NCBI GenBank assembly: GCA_027563935.2 | Contig: CM050446.2 | Span: 27,345,501 to 27,409,500 of the forward strand | Source of the DNA: Costus lasius | Taxonomy: Eukaryota; Streptophyta; Magnoliopsida; Zingiberales; Costaceae | Reading direction: 5' to 3' | Length of the DNA: 64,000 nucleotides | In this document: piece by piece, positions 55,015-64,000 of the stretch | How the letters are laid out: every line of letters begins with the position of its first letter | Numbering within the stretch: the stretch's first letter is position 1 | The notes under the pieces: model-generated | The model's database searches: none | Told to the model about the DNA's origin: nothing | Seen by the model: the letters and a program-made list of their open reading frames with translations, nothing else | Made by a program: the position numbers and the translations under genes

Positions 55015-56721
55015 TGTTGGGGTATGCCCTTAAGGCTAATGTTTGAGGCCTTGGGATTGTATCAGTATCATGTAATAAACTCTTGTGTTTATAAAGGCAT
55101 GGTTATTATTCAGGTTGTTACCTTGTCTGCTGTAATAAGTGTACTACTGAATAATGTCTCAAAGCTGTTCAGCTAGGCTGACATGCTAAATGTCCTTAGT
55201 CGATATATCTTGGTGAACATGAGACAGCCTTGATATGATTGAGACTAATATGTATTCTAATCTTATAGGATGCTTCGAGCATGGAATAAGATGTAGACTC
55301 ATGGGTACATTGGATGTACTGGACAGACCCTACTAGGATATTCAATTGCTTGTCACAATGTGAATAATCCATGTATGCTACAAGTGGCACATGTCCTTTG
55401 ACTTGAGATCACTTGTGTTCCTAAATGATGAATGTCATTGTTTTGAGGTAGTTCAATATCATTTGAAATATAATGGTTATAGACTATCTTGGATAATGAT
55501 TATGAGTCAGGTTAGGACACTAGTGATAGATAAAGGATTGTCGTCTCCTTGTTTAAGGAGTGTGATGTTCTAAGGCCCCCCCTATATGAGATGATTGAGA
55601 AAGTGTATGGCCATACCCAGATGACTATGTTCATCTGATTTAATCATGCTCATCGTATTGGAGTCACAAGCTTGACACGCTTGTCCAATAAGAACATCCA
55701 GTGGCAAAGGATACATGTATGCCTTGTGAAGTGGATTCACACTTGTGCTATGGTTTGGGTGTAGTCTTGGAAGACTCTTTCCTTTATATCGGGAGACAGT
55801 GATGTGTTGCTAGATACCCCTCACTGATCGTGATAATGTAAGTTATTGTTACCGACATTTAAAGGAAACCCTTAGGGTCGCACAATTTGATGATATGGCT
55901 TACTTGAGTCAGATTGTGTGGACTGAATTGTTTGGGTTCAGTTTAAAGGGATTTAATCTCTGATTGTAAGTGAGATCTGGTCTGATCATGTTTGATTGAT
56001 TAGGGCTTGAGATCGGTAAGCTTCGATCGAGAGAGATGATGCTAGATCGGTGAGATCAAGAGCATCATGAGATGAACGGTTAGATTGGAAACCTTAGGGT
56101 TTAGTTGATCTAGACCGATTGGCTTGGGCTGGCTTGGTTTGGCCTTTGGACCGAACACATTTACTTTGAACCGGTTCAAGAGCTTGAACGTATGGTTCAT
56201 TGTTTTGGCGTTTTGATCGATTTAGTGATCATGAATGCATGGCTTAATGGATTTTCCAATTTTGGAAAGTCATTTAGCGCATGTTCCCTTGAACGCCAAA
56301 TGACTTGAACGCTCCATTCAACTCTCGTCTCCTTGCTCTTGCTTGACGAGACTTTGGCGTGTAGAAGGCGAGGTCTTGGTGGAGGTTCAGCAAGCCTAGA
56401 CATCATCTCTCATTTCCTTACCATACGAGAGGGACCCTTGAAGGACCTTGCTAGCACAAGGATCTCCAAGGAGCAAGCACATCATCTTGTGTGCGTCAAC
56501 TAGGGAGAAGATCCCTTTCGATCTTTCTCTTCCAAGTCGCCATCTTCCTCATGGCTTTGGTATGGATCTAAACTTCATCAAGTTGATCATATTATCTTGC
56601 TAAGATCCATGAAAAACCCTTGCTTCCGCTTGCAATTTTATGCGCCACCCTTAAGGGTTTTTCGCCCCCCTCTTGAAAGGGGTTTCATCTGCTTGCGCTC
56701 CCCCTTGAAGGGGACTCTTCA
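55015..56721 (+). repeat. 3' LTR of copia C
   Basis: The 1707-bp partner of 45865-47571 has differences at about 55374, 55541, 55917, 56362 and 56388. The palindrome GTATGGCCATAC is at 55605-55616. Confidence 0.92.
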
Positions 56722-56726
56722 ATCTG

Positions 56727-57442
56727 GTCTGATCATGTTTGATTGATTATGGCTTGAGATCGGTAAGCTTCGATCGAGAGAATTGATGCTTGATCGATAA
56801 GATCAGGAGCATCAAGAGATGAATGGTTAGATCTTGAGCCATTTGGTTTGTCAAGATCTGAACCAATGCTGGTTTGATTTGGTCTTTGAACCAAATGCAA
56901 TTGAACCGAATTAAATTGAACCGTTTCACTTATGTGAACGTATGGTTCAATTGAGAGATGAAGTTCGATGGCAACGTGGGATTGAATGTGGAGTTAGTGC
57001 TTTCTATTTTTAGAAAGACGTTTTCCTTGTTGGAATCTCCCAACGTTTTCGAACGTGAGAAGTCTCCTCTCTCTCTCGCCGACTTGCATCTTCTTGCTCT
57101 CGTTTTGGGTGATCTTCACGCCAAGAAGGAGATTCGGTTAGCCAAGGAAATCATCTCAATCTCCTTCACGCATCTAGGACTCTTTGGAGGGCTTTGCTAG
57201 CACAAGGCTCACACCAAGGGAGGAAGCCATCGCCACCTTGTGTGCGTCCACTTTGGAGGAAAGCCGCGTCGCCTTCTTCTTCCAAGTCGCCATCCAATCA
57301 TGGCTATGGTATGATCTTTTATTTGATCTTGACAAACATAAGGTTAATCATATGTTCAATATCACATGCGATCCTTAGAAACCCTAGCTTCCGCTATGCA
57401 AAAATTTTAATCTGCGCTTATTAGGGTTTCGCCCCACTTTCA
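56727..57442 (+). repeat. 3' LTR of copia A, second part
   Basis: Continues the A LTR after the ATCTG duplication and ends CGCCCCACTTTCA at 57442, next to the GGTAC duplication in element E. With the first part it totals 1688 bp against 1680 for the 5' LTR. Confidence 0.92.
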
Positions 57443-57894
57443 GGTACCGTGCAAAGCATCACAGCACTGCCGTAATTTCCTCAAAACTTAGAAACTTTCT
57501 GGTCAAAAATCGTCCGAAAATATGGTACCGTGTAAAACATCACGGCACTGCCGTAATCTACACAAAAATTTTAAAAGTTTCTTTAAGAAAAAGATTCAAA
57601 ATTATGGTCTATAAAATTCATCACGGTAGTGCCGTAATTCAAATAAATCCTTCTGTAGAGAATTAACTCAGAATTACGGTACCGTAATAAACATTACGGT
57701 GGTACTGTAATTTGTCAAAAAATCAAAAAATTACCGAAAAACATACCTAAAAATGAGAAAAAGAAAAATTAATATAAAACAAAACAAATTAAGACAAAAA
57801 CAAACATAAAAACAAAATAAAGAGTGCTTGGGTTGCCTCCAAAGAAGCGCTAATTTAAAGGTCATTAGCTTGACCGTTCTACACTCGGATTTGC
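57443..57894 (-). other. Spacer of E, right part, palindrome array and tandem hairpins
   Basis: GGTAC (57443-57447) is the right target duplication of A. The palindrome array follows to about 57720, with an exact TTACGGTACCGTAA at 57674-57687. The tandem hairpin motif at 57824-57878 lies next to the end of integrase. It is collinear with G 9900-10330. Confidence 0.75.
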
Positions 57895-59165
57895 TCATGG
57901 TTCATCAAATAGAAATTTCTCTCTTTCTTCAATCTGCTCCTCATGAAAGTATTGTTTCAATCTTTGGCCATTAACTTTAAACACTGCCATTTTGTCACTC
58001 CAAATATCAACTGCTCCATATGGATAAGTCTTCTTAACCTGAAAAGGCCCAGACCATCGAGATTTAAGCTTACCGGGAAAAAGTCTCAATTTGAATTAAA
58101 CAAAAGAACAAAGTCACTTGGTTGGAATTCCTTTTTAAGTATGTGTCGATCATGCCATCTTTTAGTCCTCTCCTTATAGATCTTTGCGTTTTCATAAGCA
58201 GAGAGTCTAATCTCATCAAGCTCGTTCAGTTGTAACTTTCGTTTTTCACCCGCATTCTTCAAGTCAAAATTCAGTGTTTTGATCGCCCAGAACGCCTTAT
58301 GCTCGAGCTCTACAGGAAGATGACAAGATTTTTCGTAAATCAATACAAAAGGAGACATAACTATCGGTGTTTTGAAAGCAGTCCGGTATGCCCAAAGCGC
58401 ATCATCAAGTTTGAAAGCCCAATCCTTCCTTGTTCTTGACACTGTTTTTTCCAATATCCCTTTAATCTCTCTATTCGATATTTCCACTTGTCCACTCATT
58501 TGGGGATGGTAAGGTGTCGCAACTCTATGATTTACCCTATATTTTTGAAGCAAAGCTGAAAATTTGTGTTCAATAAAGTGAGAGCCTCTATCACTAATTA
58601 TCACTCGTGGTATTCCAAATCGTGGAAAGATAATCTTTTTAAACAGTTTAACCACAACCCTAGAATCATTAGTGAGAGAAGCAATGGCTTCCACCCACTT
58701 GGAAACATAGTCTACTGCCACGAGTATATACTTGCTACCTCCAGATGATGGAAATTGTCCCATAAAATCAATTTCCCAAACATCAAATATTTCAACTTCA
58801 AGTATAGTGGACTATGGCATCTCATTCCTCTTGTTGATGTTCCCCATCCTTTGACAACTACCACAAAGACAGTATAAAATCTCCTGCATCTTTAAATAAA
58901 GAGGGCCAATAAAATCCAGATTGTAATACTTTAAAAACAGTCTTCTCAGTACTAGTATGCCCTCCATATGATGATCCATGACATTGCAATAGTATATCCT
59001 TGATTTTTTTTCTTCAGGGATACATCTCCTAAATATGCCGTCTGCACATTTCCTAAAAACATAAGGCTCATCCCAAAAATGGTATTTGACATCAGCTAAA
59101 AATCTTTTATTGCCTTGATAACTCAAATCAATAGGAAAAACATTAGCAACAAGATAATTCACTAT
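57895..59165 (-). pseudogene. Integrase region of element E pol
   Basis: The N-terminal zinc region (59162-58812) ends [10 protein letters not shown]. The catalytic core (58763-58086) shows [11 protein letters not shown], the segment [20 protein letters not shown] that is lost in G, and [19 protein letters not shown]. The C-terminal part (58089-57895) reads [14 protein letters not shown], then [10 protein letters not shown]. Frame breaks lie near 58790 and 58087. The start of the core including the first Asp is in the broken stretch near 58770-58800. Confidence 0.85.
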
Positions 59166-59210
59166 GTCTGCATACCATGGAGCCTTAATCTAATCAATCC
59201 TCAAAAGTTG

Positions 59211-59648
59211 TTACTCAGGAAAGGAATCATTAATAATATCACCTTTATTATCTTCTACAATAATCCTCGAAAGATGATCTGCAACAAAATTTTTAGTTCC
59301 TTTCTTATCTTTGATTTCTAAGTCAAACTCTTGTAGAAGCAAAATCCATCTAAGTAGATGCGGTTTACTGTCTTTCTTCTGCATCAAATACTTAACCGCT
59401 GCATTATCAGTGTACACCACAACTTTTGAATTTATCAAATAAGATCTAAATTTATCAAAAGCAAAAACAATAGCTAAAAGTTCCTTCTCAGTTGTGGTGT
59501 AATTCCTTTGTGTCTCATCCAAAGCTTTACTAGCGTAGTAGATCACATAAGGCTTCTTTTCCTTTCTTTGACCTAGAACTGCTCCTACAACAAAATCACT
59601 GGCATCACACATAAGCTCGAAAGGTAATTCCCAATTAGGTGGCTGCAT
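59211..59648 (-). pseudogene. RNase H region of element E pol
   Basis: One open frame has [49 protein letters not shown] and [10 protein letters not shown], the complete set of RNase H motifs. It is better preserved than in G. Flanking frames at 59649-59760 are broken by stops (for example at 59683). Confidence 0.85.
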
Positions 59649-61524
59649 GATAGGTGCTGATATTAAGGCCTTCTTTAGTTCCTAAAAAGCAAACAAACAA
59701 TTCTCATCAAAGCAGAATTTAGCATCTTTATAAAGTAAATCAGTGAGTGGTTTAACAAGTTAAGAAAAATCCCTGATAAAACGCCGGTAAAATCCTGCAT
59801 GTCCTAAGAAGCTTCTAATCTCTTTAACCATGGTGGGTGGTGCTAGCTTCTCAATCACTTCAACTTTTGCCTTGTCGACTTCTATCCCTCTCTCTGAAAT
59901 AAGGTGCCCCAAAACTATTCCCTGCCTAACCATGAAATGACATTTCTCCCAGTTAAGGACAAGGTTAGTTTCTTCATAGCTCTGCAAAACTCGAGACCAA
60001 TTAGCCAAACAGTCATCAAAAGAAAAGCCATAAACAGAAAAATCATCCATGAAAACATCCATAAAATCCTCAAGAAATTTAGAAAATATGGCCATCATAC
60101 ACCTCTGAAAAGTAGCAGGTGCATTACACAATCCAAAAGGCATCCTTCTATATGCAAAAGTACCATATGAGCAAGTAAAGGTGGTCTTGTCTTGATCATC
60201 AGGATGAATGAGAATTTGAAAAAAATCCAGAATATCCATCAAGAAAACAGAAATAAGAATGCTTAGCAAGTCTCTCAACCATCTGATCAATAAAAGGTAA
60301 GGAGAAGTGGTCTTTCATAGTGGCTACATTTAATTTCCTATAGTCTATACACATGCGCCAACTAGTAACTGTTATAACAGGAATCAACTCATTGTCTTTA
60401 TTTTTCATAATTGTGACACCCCCCCCCTTTTTAGGAACACAATGTACAGGACTTACCCACTTACTATCAGAGATAGGATAGATAATACCTGCATCAAACA
60501 ATTTCAAAACTTCCTTCTTTACAACTTCCTTCATAGATGGGTTGAGTCTTCTTTGGAAATCCATATGTGGTTTGTCCTCATCCTCCATATGAATCCTGTG
60601 CATACAAAAAGAAGGATTAATTCCTTTCAAGTCATCAATGGTATACCTAATTACCTTTCTATGAACCTTCAACTCCTTCAAGAGAAAATCAGTCTCCCTT
60701 TCATCTAATTGAGCATCAACAATAACAAGGTAACTAGAGTCAGGACCAAGAAATTCATAGCGAAGATTATCAGGTAAAGCTTTAAGTTCTACTTTTGGAA
60801 TTTTCTCCTCTTCATTAAATATAGTGTAGTCTAATAAATCATGAGTTTCAGCACAAGAATCAAAATCAGAATAGGAATCATGAGAATCATCACAAGAATC
60901 ATCACAAGAATCAGAAGGATCATCAAATAAGAAACCAAGATCATAAACCACATCATCCATAGCATGAACACTACAACATGAACTAGTATATGAAGGTCTC
61001 TTCAATGAATCATTCAAATCAAACTCAATTTTGTTATCACCAATATTTAGAGTGAGTTTACCTTTCTTTACATCAATAATTGCTCCTGCAGTGGCTAAGA
61101 ACGGTCTACCAAGAATAATAGGAATCTTTGCATCTTCTTCTATCTCCAAAGCTACAAAATCAGTAGGTACAAAATACTTATCAACTTGGATCGGAACATC
61201 CTCAAGAATACCTACAGGATACTTCACTGAGCGATCGGCGAGCTGCAAAGATATTGAAGTTAGTTTAGGAGCTCCCATATCCAGTTTCCTGCACACAGAC
61301 AAAGGCATTAGACTCACATTGGCTCCCAAATCACATAAGGCTCGGTCGAAAGCCACACTTCCAATCAAACAAGGAATAGAGAAACTACCTGGATCTTTTA
61401 ATTTCGGTGGCAACTTGTTTTGAATAATAGCACTGCATTCCTCAGTTAGTGCCACAGTACCATAGTCTTCTATTTTTCTTTTATTGGATAAAATCTCTTT
61501 CAAAAATTTTGCATATGAAGGCAT
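59649..61524 (-). pseudogene. Protease and reverse transcriptase region of element E pol
   Basis: A 441-residue frame (61524-60199) covers the protease (ALCDLGANVSLMPLS, then [16 protein letters not shown]), an Asp/Ser-rich linker (SDSCDDSCDDSHDSYSDFDS), and the reverse transcriptase fingers and palm start (WVSPVHCVPKKGGG, FCFLDGYSGF). It shifts at a run of seven T (60220-60226, minus strand) to the frame 60290-59760. That frame carries RRMPFGLCNAPATFQRCMM, the catalytic FMDDFSVYG, and the thumb (KEIRSFLGHAGFYRRFI). The shift is at the same base as in G. Confidence 0.87.
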
Positions 61525-61530
61525 TTGAGA

Positions 61531-63237
61531 TCAGGCATAAATAAATGGAATGTTAATATACAACTTTTTCAATACATCTAGAAATTTCCCAAACTGCCTA
61601 TCTAACTTAGCTTGCACAATCCTCTGGGGAAAAGGTATAGGTGGCCTATATGGTGATGGTGAACTAGGTCTAGGAATATCAACTTCACAAGGCAAATCAC
61701 CATTCTGTGAAGGCTCGTCCTCCTTAGAAGGTGGTGAGCTAGGATGGGACTGCATATGTGCAGGTTGTGATTCCAAAACTGGTTCACTGTTATGTCCTAT
61801 GTTAGGCTCTCCCTCATCATCATCTAGTGATCCCCTGAGGTCCTCTAACTATTTTCCACTCCTAGTTGTGATGGCATTATAATGCTCCCTAGGGTTAGGT
61901 TCAGGTTTGGCAAGTAATTTCCCTGGGGGTCTATAAGCTGTGCTAGCCTGCTGTGCTATCTGTGTCTCTAAAATCTTATTATGTGCAACAACACCATCCA
62001 ATCTAGAGTTGATTGGATTAAGGCTCTCTGTAACGTCTTCATTTTGTCTCATTTGGGCACTCATGAATTTTTCAAACATGTCCTCTAAGCTAGATTTTTG
62101 GGGTTGACTCTGATTTTCTTACCTCTGCTGGTACCCTCTATTTTCATTCTGTCCACTAGCATGATTGTTACTCTTCCAAGACAAGTTAGGATGGTTCCTC
62201 CAATTAGGGTTGTAGGTATTAGAATAAGGGTCATTATTTCTACTTTGATTGTAAACCCCTACTGCGTTAACTTGTTCACCACCCTGATCAATAATAACCT
62301 TACACTCTTCAGCATAGTGCCCATGATTCCCACATACTTCACAAGTAATAGAAGAAACTACAGTAGTTTGCATTTGAAAAGAATTAAATCGATTACACAA
62401 AGAATCTACCTTTTCTGCTAAAGAACGCCAACCATCACTTTCATTCTTACCATGAGGAGGACGATACAGCACTCCTCTCTCAACAGTCAATTGGTTGTGA
62501 TTTAAAGTCATCTCTTCAATCAGTGCATAGGCATCTTCAATGGTCTTCTTCATCAAGGCTCCTCCGGCAGTAGCATCAACAGTTAGATGGGTACTATAAA
62601 GTAAACCATTATAAAAAGTTTGAATTAAAACCCAATCTTCTAATCCATGGTGAGGGCACTTCCGTTGTAACTCATTGAAATGCTCACATGCCTCACTAAG
62701 TGATTCACCATCCCTCTGTGCAAATCCTATGATCTGATTTCTCAACTGAATCATCTTACTGGGTGGAAAGTACTTTGTTAAGAAAGCCTTTGACAGTTGT
62801 TCCCAAGTGGTGAATGTTCCAGTCGGATGAGAATATAGCTAGGCCTTTGCTCTGTCCCTAAGGGAAAAAGGAAATAATCTCAGTTTAAGAGCATCATCAG
62901 ATACACCATTAATTTTTATAGTATCACAAAATTCAAGAAAAAGAGATAAGTGTTGATTAGGATCTTCCAGAGGAGATCCTCCAAATTGGTTCTGCTTGAT
63001 CATTGATAGGAAAGCTAGTTTAATCTCAAAATTGTTTGCATCAATTGCATGCCTAGTTATACTGGAACGAATTCCCTGTGTATTCGGGGCTGCATAATAT
63101 CTAAGTGTTCTTCTTTCAGCCATGATTGATTATTCTTCTCTTTCTTCTACAAATCTCAGTTTCCTGCACAATCTAAGAGTTTTATTAATTTCAGGATCAA
63201 AAGGAACTAATGGTCCTGATTTAAGAGTCCTGCGCAT
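61531..63237 (-). pseudogene. Gag of element E, broken
   Basis: It starts at the Met at 63237, with an early TAA before SIMAERR (frame reopens at 63123). The capsid-like part has FGGSPLEDPNQHLSLFLEFC. The second part (62754-62119) has the intact CCHC knuckle CEVCGNHGHYAEEC and YSNTYNPNWRNHPNLSW. The third part (62079-61849) has MFEKFM and ILETQIAQQ. The Pro-rich linker (61776-61531) leads to the protease. At least four interruptions are present. Confidence 0.85.
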
Positions 63238-63378
63238 AAACAAGTAGAAGATCAAATGAGCTCAGAATTTGCAGAAAATAAGAGAAAACTAGAATCTATC
63301 ATAGAAAATAATAAAAACAGAAACAAAAAGCTTAGTCTAGCAATACTATCAATTATATCAATATTAACAAAATCAAGG

Positions 63379-63396
63379 TCCTCGGCAACGGCGCCA
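63379..63396 (-). other. Primer-binding site of E, tRNA-Asp(GTC) type
   Basis: On the minus strand TGGCGCCGTTGCCGAGGA matches the tRNA-Asp complement at 17 of 18 positions, 6 bases from the LTR edge. Confidence 0.85.
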
Positions 63397-63402
63397 AAAA
63401 CA

Positions 63403-64000
63403 TGTTGTGTCCACAAGTGCACGGATACTCGAAATAATATTTAAGATATCGAACCATAGAGACCTCATTTGTCAAGTACCGAATAATCGATTTATTACTA
63501 TCTAGGCAATCAAAACTATGCAAGTGAACTAATGAAGGCTAACGAAAATATCAGAGAGAGAATCTAGGACTAGGGTTTCATCCGCTTTAATTTCTATGAC
63601 TAGATATGAATAGATGTTCGTCAGTCTAATTTTATCATGATAAAGATATAATTTACTTCATAAATGGATTGTCTCAGTTTCGTGCAAACAATCATGCAGG
63701 GACCGATCTTCGCTTTTGCGCAAGATCTATCCCAAGCTAAAAATAAGTAAATCATCAATCAAAGAACTCAAGGATCACTTTCATGCATCTGAATTCTAAG
63801 TTGATTATCTCAAGGATCACTTTTGTGCATCCAAGTCTCAACACAAGTTCTACTTATGGTTCTCCAACGTTCCGATCCTCACTTTCGCACAAGATCTCCA
63901 CGTTTAATAAATTAACACAATGCTAGATTCATATTATTATCATGGCAATTATTCTCCTAAAATCAAGAAACAAGAACTAACATAATTTCTTACAGTAAGT
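63403..64000 (-). repeat. 5' LTR of element E, truncated by the window edge
   Basis: Ends GGACACAACA at 63403. The visible 598 bp resemble the F LTRs (shared 'catgcagggaccgatctt' context in inverted orientation) far more than the E 3' LTR. Hairpin-motif copies lie at 63675, 63711, 63776, 63818 and 63880, with loops GAAA or AAAA in element sense. Confidence 0.8.

Larger units (their letters stand above)
45865..56721 (+). mobile_element. Ty1-copia element C, same family as A, inserted in the A 3' LTR
   Basis: LTRs 45865-47571 and 55015-56721 are both 1707 bp with about five differences seen by eye. The duplication ATCTG lies at 45860-45864 and 56722-56726. Gag-pol runs 49372-54993, interrupted by one TGA and by solo LTR D. 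The primer-binding site and polypurine tract are intact. By LTR comparison it is younger than A, as nesting requires. Confidence 0.93.
27964..57442 (+). mobile_element. Ty1-copia element A, host of B and C
   Basis: Plus strand. The 5' LTR is 27964-29643. The primer-binding site matches initiator tRNA-Met and the leader runs to 31250. Gag-pol is at 31251-35056 and resumes at 44786-44872. The polypurine tract AAGTGGGAGAT (44882-44892) is followed by the 3' LTR in two pieces, 44893-45864 and 56727-57442. Target duplications GGTAC are at 27959-27963 and 57443-57447. Element B lies between copies of CTAGC, and element C between copies of ATCTG. Without the insertions A would be about 8.9 kb. Two nonsense codons and a missing start ATG make it non-autonomous now. 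Confidence 0.92.
20680..64000 (-). mobile_element. Athila-like gypsy element E, interrupted by solo LTR I and copia nest A
   Basis: E is the minus-strand host of the large nest. In element order it has a 5' LTR (from beyond 64000 to 63403), a tRNA-Asp primer-binding site, gag (63237-61531), protease to integrase (61524-57895), a spacer (57890-57443 then 27963-27348), an extra ORF (27347-26123 then 24171-23961), a 3' untranslated region and a 3' LTR (22585-20680). Removing the copia nest between the GGTAC duplications and the solo LTR between the ACATC duplications restores collinearity with G. Oddly, the visible 5' LTR and the 3' LTR belong to different subfamilies. All ORFs carry frameshifts or stops. 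Confidence 0.85.

Overview
The window is plant nuclear DNA, almost certainly heterochromatin of an angiosperm. Every stretch I can assign is LTR-retrotransposon sequence, and I see no host gene, rRNA gene or tRNA gene. The plant signs are primer-binding sites matching tRNA-Asp(GTC) and initiator tRNA-Met, Athila-type gypsy polyproteins, a Tekay/Del-type chromovirus and Ty1-copia polyproteins with very similar copies nested in one another. The genus cannot be told from the sequence.

Layout, outermost first. (1) Three minus-strand Athila-like gypsy elements fill the background. H has a 5' LTR ending at 19068 and a gag fragment at 17732-18906. G occupies 1-1118 plus 9274-17731, and its 3' end lies left of the window. 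E occupies 20680-27963 plus 57443-64000, and its 5' LTR runs off the right edge. G sits inside the gag of H. (2) A plus-strand non-autonomous relative, F (1119-9273), interrupts the post-pol ORF of G. (3) A solo LTR, I (24172-26122), with target duplication ACATC interrupts the post-pol ORF of E. (4) Copia element A (27964-57442, duplication GGTAC) interrupts the spacer of E. (5) A was itself hit twice. A nearly intact Tekay-like chromovirus B (35057-44785, duplication CTAGC) lies in the end of its pol, and a second copia of the same family, C (45865-56721, duplication ATCTG), lies in its 3' LTR. (6) C carries a solo LTR of its own family, D (52998-54730), in its RNase H region. The window therefore shows up to four nesting levels, and most of the target duplications can be read directly.

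The LTR differences I could count by eye agree with the nesting order: about a dozen substitutions between the A LTRs, about five between the C LTRs and three between the B LTRs.

Coding state. B needs only one in-frame stop explained. C has one nonsense codon plus the D insertion. A has two nonsense codons and no ATG at the homologous start. The E, G and H ORFs are broken many times. F has lost pol and keeps a zinc-knuckle gag remnant joined to an acidic domain.

The most interesting non-coding structure is in the Athila-like group. It includes (a) LTR arrays of a small hairpin with a CAC/GTG-type stem and a GNRA-type loop, with paired changes between LTRs, (b) arrays of CG-containing palindromes of the TTACGGTACCGTAA type, present both in the LTRs and between pol and the extra ORF, and (c) a tandem two-hairpin motif after pol. 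The B LTR carries its own four-unit array of 30-nt hairpins. All of these are sequence readings that still need alignment and folding.
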